Assembly: GCA_014323965.1 (NCBI GenBank) | Contig: JACONB010000260.1 | Coordinates: 1-6,104, forward strand | Direction: 5' to 3' | DNA: 6,104 bases | Origin: Prochloron sp. SP5CPC1 | GTDB taxonomy: Bacteria; Cyanobacteriota; Cyanobacteriia; Cyanobacteriales; Prochloraceae | Shown here: in pieces, positions 1 through 5,312 of the stretch | How positions within the stretch are numbered: the first letter of the stretch is position 1 | How the letters are laid out: every line of letters starts with the position of its first letter | Made by a program: the position numbers and the translations under genes | Notes under the pieces: model-generated | Told to the model about the DNA's origin: nothing | Databases searched by the model: none | The model's input: the letters and a program-made list of their open reading frames with translations, nothing else

Positions 1-5
1 ATTAT

Positions 6-58
6 ATTATACCTCTCCCTCTTCCTCTGCGTCCTCTGCGTCTCTGCGATTTATTTTA
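6..58. repeat. Dispersed CGCAGAGG-type repeat, copy 1
   Basis: This T/C-rich stretch reads on the minus strand as runs of CGCAGAG units. It matches 909-961 in the same orientation at 47 of 53 positions by eye. Repeats with this core are scattered between genes in many cyanobacteria (recollection). It abuts the truncated 3' end of the symporter remnant: the minus-strand reading runs out of the conserved protein near position 76 and through this repeat, giving a meaningless tail rich in RDAED. No function is visible. Confidence 0.75.
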
Positions 59-75
59 TTATACTCACCGGGAGT

Positions 76-857
76 GCGCAACATTCCTACTGTACCTATT
101 CCTTCGGCTGAGACACCGAAAAACCAGGGGGTCGTGGCATAAAATTTAATCCCAATGATATAAATGGAGGTAAAAATCAAACCCACAACCATTCCGGCGA
201 TCGCCCCTTCCCTATTGGTACGTTTATCAAATATCCCTAAGATAATAATAGGAAAGAAACTGGCTGCTGCTAAACCAAAGGCAAAGGCTACTACTTGAGC
301 GACAAAACCGGGGGGGTTTATCCCAAAATACCCTGCTATAGCTACAGCAAAACCCACCATGACCCTCCCATTTCTTCACCCAGTCTAACTGTCTTACCTC
401 TTCAAGAGTGTGGTTGTGTAAGCTATCAATGAGATTATAACGAGCAAAGGCAGCCATAGCGGGGGCCGTAGTATAGAGTAAGGCAATGAATAACAAGGCC
501 CAACCAGCAGAATAACGAGCTGCTCGCACATTGGGGACTGTATAAAAGCGCACTATGACGTGGGGAAGTCCCGCAGTACCCACCATTAATGCTATGGTGA
601 TCAAGAGAATGTCCAACATGGATTTGTTGGCAAAGGGCTACCTGGGGAATTGGGTTTCCTGTTAAAATCCAGGCGATGGCCACTGCGGGAATAAGATAGG
701 CAATAATTAAAATGAAATACTGGGCTACTTGGAGAAAGCGGCTGAAAACGATACCTACCCCCCGCAGATAGGGAGCCAGTAACAGGGCTAGGAGCACATA
801 TCCCCCAGTCCAACCCATGAGGTAGATAGAACCATCGTAACCCAGAAAGGAGATTAT
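76..857 (-). pseudogene. ActP-like sodium:solute symporter remnant with multiple internal deletions
   Basis: The pieces belong to the sodium:solute symporter family, in the ActP/cation-acetate (VC_2705-like) branch, a membrane carrier that imports small organic acids with Na+. Read on the minus strand they are colinear with that family. Piece 1 (857-762) carries ISFLGYDGSIYLMGWTGGY and ends PYLR. Piece 2 (761-726) is GVGIVFSRFLQV. Piece 3 (about 731-636) is VAQYF...LTGNPIPQVA. Piece 4 (634-365, another frame) is SMLDILLITIALMVGTAGLP through KKWE. Piece 5 (360 to about 79, another frame) is AVAIAGYFGINPPGFVAQV through EGIGTVGM. The family normally has about 35-40 residues between pieces 1-2 and again between 2-3, about 30 between 3-4, and about 100 between 4-5. 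It also has an N-terminal region and a last helix, both missing here (recalled). Transmembrane helices are visible, but no single reading frame gives a carrier. No start codon or ribosome site belongs to the native gene; the upstream reading starts inside a repeat. Family and pseudogene status are well supported; the substrate is not. Confidence 0.88.
196..205. repeat. HIP1 decamer (GGCGATCGCC)
   Basis: A perfect palindrome containing the GCGATCGC core, the highly iterated palindrome (HIP1) over-represented in many cyanobacterial genomes. It lies inside the symporter remnant. A second core octamer is at 3192-3199. It is useful mainly as a taxonomic marker. Confidence 0.7.
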
Positions 858-869
858 GTTGGAGTATCG

Positions 870-893
870 CGCAAAGACGCAAAGACGCAAAGG
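870..893. repeat. Three tandem CGCAAAGA octamers
   Basis: The units are 870-877, 878-885 and 886-893, the last ending in G instead of A. This resembles the short tandemly repeated repetitive sequences of cyanobacteria. It lies directly upstream (in symporter sense) of the truncated 5' end of the symporter remnant, and it faces the CGCAGAGG-type repeat at 909-961 in inverted orientation. The two could form an imperfect stem with some G-U pairs in RNA. Confidence 0.7.
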
Positions 894-908
894 GGGGAAA
901 GGAGTACT

Positions 909-961
909 ATTATACCTCTCTTTCTTCCTCTGCGCCCTCTGGGCCTCTGCGGTTTATTTTA
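909..961. repeat. Dispersed CGCAGAGG-type repeat, copy 2
   Basis: Second copy of the repeat at 6-58, in the same orientation and offset by 903 bp, with six mismatches in 53 positions. The two copies bracket the symporter remnant as imperfect direct repeats. This copy ends 16 bp before the first ATG of the NACHT N-terminal fragment. Confidence 0.75.
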
Positions 962-977
962 ATATGCTATACTATCC

Positions 978-1136
978 ATGACCGAGATTTTTTCCCAAAA
1001 AATGACCATGGCTGAAGATTTTCATGAATATCGACAATCCCTCTTAAAGGAGTACGGGGAGAGGGGTAAACTATACAAGGAAACAAATATTGCCTCCATA
1101 AGAAAGTTAAAGCATAAAAAGATACAGCTAAATTGA
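978..1136 (+). pseudogene. N-terminal module of the NACHT gene, cut off by an in-frame TGA
   Basis: This 52-codon reading frame is in the same frame as the NACHT ORF that follows and is separated from it only by TGA (1134-1136) and one AAA codon. It has ATGs at 978, 1002 and 1008. The third starts MAEDFHEYRQSLLKEYGE, which resembles the M-x-x-D-F-x-x-Y-L-x-S-L opening I recall for cyanobacterial NACHT-HEAT proteins, so 1008 is the more likely native start. None of the ATGs has a clear Shine-Dalgarno sequence. The middle, KLYKETNIAS, sits where relatives have a segment like W-x-x-Y-T-x-T-D. The fragment is charged and helical with no known catalytic motif. It may now be a short peptide whose termination helps translation restart at 1143, or simply dead sequence. 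Confidence 0.65.
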
Positions 1137-1142
1137 AAATTG

Positions 1143-3002
1143 ATGGTAAAGGAGCTGCAACCCTCTCACTCCATATCTCCTGAAGAAAGGGAACGATTCC
1201 CGGTGTTAGAAGAGTTACAGAAGTACCCAGGGGAACAGGTATTACTGGTGGGGAGACCTGGTTCCGGCAAGTCTACCACTTTAAAGCGTTTGTTGTGGGA
1301 AAAGGCCAAGGGGGAAGGTGAAATACCTGTGTTAGTGGAGTTACGGAGCTATCAGAATTCTACCCTGGACTGCATTAGGAGGTTTTTTGCTCACCATGGG
1401 TTGGAGTTGTCAGAAGCTGAAATAGAGGATTTGTTGGAGAAAAAGAAATTATTCTTGCTCTTTGACGGTTTAAATGAGTTACCGAGCAAAGAAGCAAGAG
1501 AGGAGATAAGTCAGTTTCGCCAACAGTATAGCCAACTCTCGGCAATTTTCACCACCCGAGAGCTGAGTGCAGGGGGAGACTTGGGGCTCCAGAAGCGGTT
1601 GGAAATGGAACCCCTGACGGAAGAACAGATAAAGGAGTTTGTGTCTGCTTATTTACCGGAAACTGGGGATGAATTGTTGCAAAAGCTGGATCCTCGTCTG
1701 GCGGATATTTGCCAAACCCCCCTCTTTTTGTGGATATTGTGCCAAGTATTCAAGGAACTGAAGGAAGTACCGGAAAATGCGGGAATGTTGTTGCGCTATT
1801 TTGCTTTACAACAGGATAAGCTGAAAAAAGATGTGAAAGTGGAGAAAAAGTTGCGAGATAGAGCACCCCAGTTATTGCAAGCACTAGCAGTAGCTATGAT
1901 GAAAGGGGAAAGAAAAGAGGATTTGCGCTTGGAGATACCCCTCCGGGAAGCGAAGAATGTATTAGACAAAAATTTGAAACAGCTGGGAATTAAAAAAAGA
2001 GCCAATCGTAGCAAGAAGTGGCTGCAAAATTTGCTCTCCTATCATCTCATTCAGTTGAAAAAAGACGGTACCCGGGAATTGGTGCAGTTTCGTCACCAGC
2101 TAATTCAGGAATATTACGCCGCAGAGTGGTTGAAGTCCCAGTTGGACAACTTAAAGGATGATTTTTTGCAGCACCATTATCTCAACTATGTAAAATGGAC
2201 AGAAGCCATCGCTCTCATGCTCAACTTGTCCAAAGATAGGGATAGGGAGCAAATTCTCCGGGTTGTGAAATTAGCTTTAGAGGTAGATTTGCAACTGGGA
2301 GCAAGGTTAGCTGGGGAGGTGCAGAAGCAGTTTCAAGGGAAAACAGTGGAGCTGGTTTGGGCTTGCGAAGTTCCTCTCCTTGTTAAGATTGAGCTGTTAA
2401 AGAAGACGAAGAGTGAGAAGGCGGGCCGCGCGGTAGCGCGGATCCGGTGTACCCACCGGATCGGGTTTCTGAGTCAAGCTTTAAGTCATTCTGACAATCG
2501 GGTGCGTAGTAGTGCAGTATACGCCCAGGGTCAAATAGGGAGTGAGAGAGCAGTAGAACCCCTCATTACTGCTTTGAATGATTCTGACGTTTGGGTGCGT
2601 ATTCGTGCAGCATACGCCCTGGGCAAAATAGGAGACGATAGAGCAGCAGAACCCCTCATTAATGCTTTGAAAGATTCTAACGTTTCGGTGCGTTGTCGTG
2701 CAGCGGGAGCCCAGGGTCAAATAGGAGACGATAGAGCAGTAGAACTTCTCATTAATGCTTTGATAGATCCTTATAATTGGATTGATAGTGATAGTTATGT
2801 AGCGGAAGCCCTGGGTAAAATAGCTTACCCTGAACTATTACCGCGCCTCATTGAGTTTATTCCCACGACAGCAGGTATATATATCCTTGACATCATTACT
2901 GCTATTCAAAAGCGTTGTAACTACTACAACTACCAAATATTTCATTCAAAATCACCCAGAACCTTCCCCAAAACCTACCCCGTCAGGAGACACCTATATT
3001 AA
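1143..3002 (+). CDS. NACHT-domain STAND ATPase with C-terminal HEAT repeats (core of a disrupted gene)
   Basis: This 619-residue P-loop NTPase is of the NACHT class, cytoplasmic signalling ATPases that oligomerise on sensing a ligand; several bacterial NACHT proteins are antiphage defence factors. ATG 1143 is preferred over the adjacent TTG at 1140, but neither has a ribosome site. Walker A is GRPGSGKST at residues 37-45. Walker B is LFLLFDGLNE (103-112, with D108 and E112). A sensor-like TTRE lies at 137-140. The helical region carries FRHQLIQEYYAAEWL (316-330), the conserved winged-helix end of this group. From about 443 come four HEAT-like repeats of about 31 residues with V-R-x-x-A-A and A-L-G-K-I-G cores, a likely sensing or scaffold surface. 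Residues 425-440 are foreign to the family and correspond to an in-frame palindromic insert. The last residues (about 603-619) are out-of-frame: family-like sequence continues in the +1 frame. The ATPase core looks intact, so a shortened protein is possible; defence is inference from family, as no effector domain is visible. Confidence 0.85.
   Translation: MVKELQPSHSISPEERERFPVLEELQKYPGEQVLLVGRPGSGKSTTLKRLLWEKAKGEGEIPVLVELRSYQNSTLDCIRRFFAHHGLELSEAEIEDLLEKKKLFLLFDGLNELPSKEAREEISQFRQQYSQLSAIFTTRELSAGGDLGLQKRLEMEPLTEEQIKEFVSAYLPETGDELLQKLDPRLADICQTPLFLWILCQVFKELKEVPENAGMLLRYFALQQDKLKKDVKVEKKLRDRAPQLLQALAVAMMKGERKEDLRLEIPLREAKNVLDKNLKQLGIKKRANRSKKWLQNLLSYHLIQLKKDGTRELVQFRHQLIQEYYAAEWLKSQLDNLKDDFLQHHYLNYVKWTEAIALMLNLSKDRDREQILRVVKLALEVDLQLGARLAGEVQKQFQGKTVELVWACEVPLLVKIELLKKTKSEKAGRAVARIRCTHRIGFLSQALSHSDNRVRSSAVYAQGQIGSERAVEPLITALNDSDVWVRIRAAYALGKIGDDRAAEPLINALKDSNVSVRCRAAGAQGQIGDDRAVELLINALIDPYNWIDSDSYVAEALGKIAYPELLPRLIEFIPTTAGIYILDIITAIQKRCNYYNYQIFHSKSPRTFPKTYPVRRHLY
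2426..2461. repeat. 36-bp double palindrome inserted in frame in the NACHT gene
   Basis: Two perfect palindromes stand back to back with no gap. The first is CCGCGCGGTAGCGCGG (2426-2441, 6-bp arms and a GGTA loop). The second is ATCCGGTGTACCCACCGGAT (2442-2461, 8-bp arms and a TACC loop). Both are far richer in GC than the gene around them. Their length is exactly 12 codons. Removing them restores the spacing expected before the first HEAT repeat: SEKA, four residues, then SQALSHSD. CGGG occurs on both sides (2422-2425 and 2462-2465). This resembles a small non-autonomous palindromic element tolerated inside a coding sequence, as known for in-gene palindromic elements of Rickettsia. I do not recognise this particular sequence. 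Confidence 0.7.
2487..2765. repeat. Three 93-bp tandem units encoding HEAT repeats
   Basis: Units start at 2487, 2580 and 2673, each at a CATTCTG/GATTCTG/GATTCTA sequence followed by GGTGCG and a stretch encoding the turn and second helix. The similarity is high at DNA level, not only in protein. That implies recent duplication or gene conversion of HEAT units. A diverged fourth unit follows to about 2838. Confidence 0.8.
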
Positions 3003-3173
3003 CATGAATATTAAAGACAGCACCATTGAACAACTCGCCGGTAACAATATCAACCAACGGGACAATATTGGTACACAAAACAATTACTACAGACAACCAG
3101 AAAACCCCGAAATTCTAGCAGAAGAACTCGACGCACTCCTGGAAAAAGAAATTCAGGGAGAAATCATCCCCGG
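2953..3173 (+). pseudogene. C-terminal tail of the NACHT gene in the +1 frame
   Basis: The core frame reads YNYQIF and then loses similarity. In the +1 frame from CAC at 2953 the text becomes HPEPSPKPTPSGDTYINMNI, then DSTIEQLAGNNINQRDNIG, TQNNYY and PENPEILAEELDALLEK. This is the kind of proline-rich linker, Asn/Ile-rich strand region and helical stretch that I recall following the HEAT repeats in full-length relatives. One extra base near 2949-2952, in a CAAAATCACC context, explains the switch. Read in this frame the segment runs on to a TAA at 3205-3207, but family-like sequence has by then moved back to the core frame. An independent protein is unlikely: no ribosome site, and the upstream ATG at 2851 lies inside the HEAT region in the wrong frame. 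Confidence 0.7.
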
Positions 3174-3353
3174 GAAGAAGAACAACAAAAAGCGATCGCC
3201 CCTATAATAGAACGTATCCGACAAAACCTCTCCCTGAAAGATAGACTAATAGCAGCAGGGAAAGCTGGAACATTTACAGCCATTGAGCAGTGCATGAAAC
3301 ACCCTTTGAGTAAAACTCTAACTGCTGCCATAAAAGCTGCAATAGCACCGTAG
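3174..3353 (+). pseudogene. Last domain of the NACHT gene, back in the original frame
   Basis: From about 3174 the original NACHT frame is again meaningful: EEEQQKAIAPIIERIRQNLS, then LKDRLIAAGKAGTFTAIEQC and MKHPLSKTLTAAIKAAIAP before TAG at 3351-3353. It forms an amphipathic helical domain like the short tails seen at the ends of several cyanobacterial multidomain proteins (recollection: ...DRLxxAxKAGxxTAxExxLxHP...). The frame switch back must lie between roughly 3150 and 3175. The stop codon belongs to the palindromic repeat that starts at 3350, and relatives often go on a few residues (W-containing end), so the native C-terminus may also be clipped. GCGATCGC (HIP1 core) at 3192-3199 lies within it. 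Confidence 0.7.
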
Positions 3354-3425
3354 GTTGGGTTGAGGCACGAAACCCAACAGCCAAAGATTTTGTGTTGGGT
3401 TTCGCTTACGCTCTACCCAACCTAC
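3350..3425. repeat. Large imperfect inverted repeat (GTAGGTTGGGTT...AACCCAACCTAC type)
   Basis: The left arm at 3350-3379 begins GTAGGTTGGGTTGAGG and ends CGAAACCCAACA. The right arm at 3393-3425 begins TGTTGGGTTTCG and ends CTACCCAACCTAC. The arms pair over most of their length, leaving a loop of about 13 bases; part of the middle is mismatched (GAGGCA against CTTACGCT). Elements with this sequence are widespread between genes in cyanobacteria (recollection). It could act as a transcription terminator for the NACHT gene, although no T-run follows. Its first bases supply the TAG that ends the NACHT reading frame. Confidence 0.85.
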
Positions 3426-3429
3426 CCCC

Positions 3430-3510
3430 TGGTAACTGGTAACTGTTATATTTCTTGACGGAGGTTGACAAACTAGGTAAAATGGTTATATACTGGTAAC
3501 TGATAACTGT
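3430..3510. repeat. GGTAACTG short repeats on both sides of a promoter
   Basis: TGGTAACTGGTAACTGT lies at about 3430-3446 and TGGTAACTGATAACTGT at about 3494-3510, nearly identical 17-base units. Each contains two overlapping TAACTG heptamer-type units, a common short tandem repeat of cyanobacteria. A promoter-like sequence lies between them. Confidence 0.65.
3465..3492 (+). promoter_or_regulatory. Sigma-70-like promoter upstream of the S4 gene
   Basis: A perfect -35 TTGACA (3465-3470) and a near-consensus -10 TATATA (3487-3492) are separated by 16 bp. Initiation would fall near 3499, about 24 bases before the ATG at 3523. This is the best promoter match I see in the window, and it points at the disrupted S4 gene. 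Confidence 0.6.
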
Positions 3511-3522
3511 CATGGTACGTGA

Positions 3523-4183
3523 ATGAAACAAGAACTGTTAAAAGGAGTAGAAAATCGCCGAGATATTGCTCGGATCGCCGATTTAGCAGAGCGAGCGCTA
3601 AAAACCTGGGAAATTGTGAATAGGCATTGCACGAGAAGAAATACCTTTAGAAAAATCCCAAATAACCCTTGCCATTTTAGAAATTGCAGGTAACTTTCTT
3701 TTTGACTCTGCTACCCACCGGGATTTTTTAGGGGCAATTCTCAGTACTGGGTTAGTGAGAGAGAAAATTGGGGATATTATCCTGAAAGGGGAACGAGGTG
3801 CTCAAGTAATAGTAGTCCCGGAGCTGACTGATTTTCTCGTCAGTAACTTAGTGCAAGTCCGTTCCGTCACCGTCAAAACCAAACCCATAGCAACAGAGGA
3901 ATTGAAATTTCGTCCCCCTCAGAAAAAAGAAATGACCACCGTAGAAGCTTCCATGAGACTAGACGCCATCGTCTCCGCTGGGTTTGGTATGTCTCGCAGC
4001 AAAATGGTGCAAGCGATTTCTAGTGGTAACGTGCGCATTAATTGGAAGGAAGCGACTCAATCCAGTTATACTCTTAATACTGGTGATTTAATCTCTATGA
4101 GGGGAAAGGGACGTTTAGAAGTAGGAGAGGTTTCCGTGACAAAAAAACAACGCTACCGCATTCATCTTACAAGATACAAGTAG
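3523..4183 (+). pseudogene. YlmH-like S4 RNA-binding protein ('photosystem II S4 domain protein'), internally deleted
   Basis: The first part (ATG 3523, MKQELLKGVENRRDIARIAD...ALKTWEIV) matches the start of the cyanobacterial YlmH-like family. After about 3616 that frame turns to nonsense and stops at 3691-3693. The rest is in the next frame from 3620: IGIAREEIPLEKSQ, AGNFLFDSATHRDFLGAIL, then GERGAQVIVVPEL. The C-terminal S4 domain has MRLDAIVSAGFGMSRSKMV, GNVRINWKE, the GDLISMRGKGRLEVGEV loop, and the end RYRIHLTRYK. Between the two parts relatives have about 40 further residues (FLSPPE...GGYPQAERQR, from memory), and TGA at 3617-3619 blocks the second frame. So one deletion of roughly 110-120 bp with a frame change broke the gene. 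Family members bind RNA; the B. subtilis protein acts in ribosome rescue, and plant and cyanobacterial ones are linked to photosystem II. A GTG at 3755 could start a 142-residue S4-containing protein, but it has no convincing ribosome site. Confidence 0.85.
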
Positions 4184-4270
4184 GTATAACATGATAATTT
4201 ATACTTTTGAGGAAACATTCTGCTCCTTTGCGCCCTTCCCCTGGGTGAAACTCTCCCCACCCCTATAAAA

Positions 4271-4276
4271 AAGGAG
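4271..4276 (+). promoter_or_regulatory. Ribosome binding site AAGGAG deciding the pyrB start
   Basis: AAGGAG ends six bases before ATG 4283. It directly abuts TTG 4277, which therefore cannot be the start. This is the clearest Shine-Dalgarno sequence among the genes of the window. The 99-bp gap before pyrB (4184-4282) holds no promoter I can defend. Confidence 0.75.
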
Positions 4277-4282
4277 TTGACA

Positions 4283-5290
4283 ATGGAATTTAAAGGAGCT
4301 AATATCTTATCAGTGGAACAATTTAGTATAGAAGACATTCGGACAATTTTACGAGTAGCGGAAACCATGGAACCCTACGCTTTACCCCAAAAGAAAACCA
4401 GGGTACTAGAAGGAGCAATACTGGGGAACCTTTTTTTTGAAGCAAGCACTCGCACCAGGCTAAGTTTTGGAGCAGCATTTAATCGATTAGGAGGTTCTGT
4501 GCGGGACGTGGTAGGGTTTCAATTTTCATCCATGGCCAAAGGAGAGTCTATTTACGATACTAGTAGAGTTATAAGTGGATATGTGGATATCTTAGTTGTT
4601 CGTCACCCCCAAGAAGGCTCCGTACTAAAGTTTGCTCAAGCCACTAATATTCCAGTTATTAATGGAGGAGACGGTGCTGGGGAACACCCTACCCAAGCTT
4701 TATTGGACATATATACAGTCTATAAGGAAAAAGAGAAAAACTTTGATAAGCTCAATGGATTAAAGATAGGTATGATAGGAGATTTGAAACATGGTCGTAC
4801 CGTACACTCTTTCTCCAAACTATTATCTCTCTTTGAAGACATGAAATTTATTTTTGTGGCTCCAGAGCAAATCCAAATACCAGATAAAATTGTCAACCAG
4901 ATAAAAAATGCCGGTCATGCTGTCATTCAGACTGATAAGCTTATAGAGGGAATCTCTGATGTAGATGTTGTTTACGTTACCAGAATGCAAGAGGAGCGTT
5001 TTAACGAGAAAGAAAACTTCTCTTCCTATCAAGGATATTATACCATCAATAGACAAATCTACGATAAATATTGTTATCCCCAAACTATCATTATGCATCC
5101 TTTACCAAGAGATAGTCGCCCCCAGTCTAATGAATTAGATAATGATTTGAACAACTATAAAAACCTAGCTATTTTTAGACAGACAGATAATGGGGTTCCC
5201 GTGAGAATGGCTCTTTTTGCTCTCCTATTAGGGGTTGTTGATAAAATTCAGGAAACCGAGAGTAATGTGCAGTGGTATGTTCCTTCGTAG
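4283..5290 (+). CDS. pyrB: Aspartate carbamoyltransferase, catalytic chain
   Basis: This 335-residue enzyme transfers the carbamoyl group from carbamoyl phosphate to L-aspartate, the first committed step of pyrimidine synthesis, in the cytoplasm as trimers of this chain. The carbamoyl-phosphate domain has FFEASTRTRLSF with STRT at 55-58, the loop lysine K86 in MAKGES, RHPQEG with R107 and H108, and GDG...EHPTQ with H135 and Q138. The aspartate domain has GDLKHGRTVHS (R172), TRMQEERF (R234) and MHPLPR (271-276). It ends with FRQTDNGVPVRMALFALLLG. Every catalytic residue known from the E. coli enzyme has a match. The length is slightly above the E. coli chain (about 310) because of a C-terminal extension ending NVQWYVPS. 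Its motifs are closer to the E. coli-type chain than to the usual cyanobacterial PyrB as I recall it, so it may be a second copy or acquired. No regulatory chain (pyrI) or other pyrimidine gene is adjacent. It is the only full-length intact gene in the window. Confidence 0.95.
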   Translation: MEFKGANILSVEQFSIEDIRTILRVAETMEPYALPQKKTRVLEGAILGNLFFEASTRTRLSFGAAFNRLGGSVRDVVGFQFSSMAKGESIYDTSRVISGYVDILVVRHPQEGSVLKFAQATNIPVINGGDGAGEHPTQALLDIYTVYKEKEKNFDKLNGLKIGMIGDLKHGRTVHSFSKLLSLFEDMKFIFVAPEQIQIPDKIVNQIKNAGHAVIQTDKLIEGISDVDVVYVTRMQEERFNEKENFSSYQGYYTINRQIYDKYCYPQTIIMHPLPRDSRPQSNELDNDLNNYKNLAIFRQTDNGVPVRMALFALLLGVVDKIQETESNVQWYVPS

Positions 5291-5312
5291 GGTGATGGGT
5301 AACTGGGGAATT

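Noticed and set aside
435..890. An intact 151-residue membrane protein on the minus strand
   Set aside because: It begins in the CGCAAAGA repeat and its last third is out of frame. It is one part of the symporter remnant.
870..893. CRISPR array from the short tandem repeats
   Set aside because: The units are 8 bp with no spacers, and no cas genes are present.
1134..1136. TGA decoded as selenocysteine
   Set aside because: No SECIS-like hairpin is apparent downstream and NACHT proteins are not known selenoproteins. A nonsense change or reinitiation is simpler.
1140..1142. TTG at 1140 as the start of the NACHT protein
   Set aside because: It is one codon before ATG 1143, has no ribosome site, and adds nothing conserved.
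2851..3207. A separate 118-residue gene starting at ATG 2851
   Set aside because: Its first 30 residues are the HEAT region read in the wrong frame and there is no ribosome site. Only the part after 2953 makes sense, as the shifted tail of the NACHT gene.
4200..4262. Promoter (TATACT at 4200-4205) and GGGTG/CACCC hairpin as a pyrB attenuator
   Set aside because: There is no -35 at proper spacing, the stem is only five base pairs, and no U-run or leader peptide is evident.
4823..5098. Minus-strand ORF inside pyrB (and similar ones at 1796-2014, 2481-2720 and 4162-4368)
   Set aside because: These are shadows of well-supported plus-strand coding sequence, with no ribosome sites or recognisable protein.
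5291..5312. Bidirectional terminator between pyrB and the Uma2 gene
   Set aside because: The 22-bp gap has no inverted repeat or T-run.
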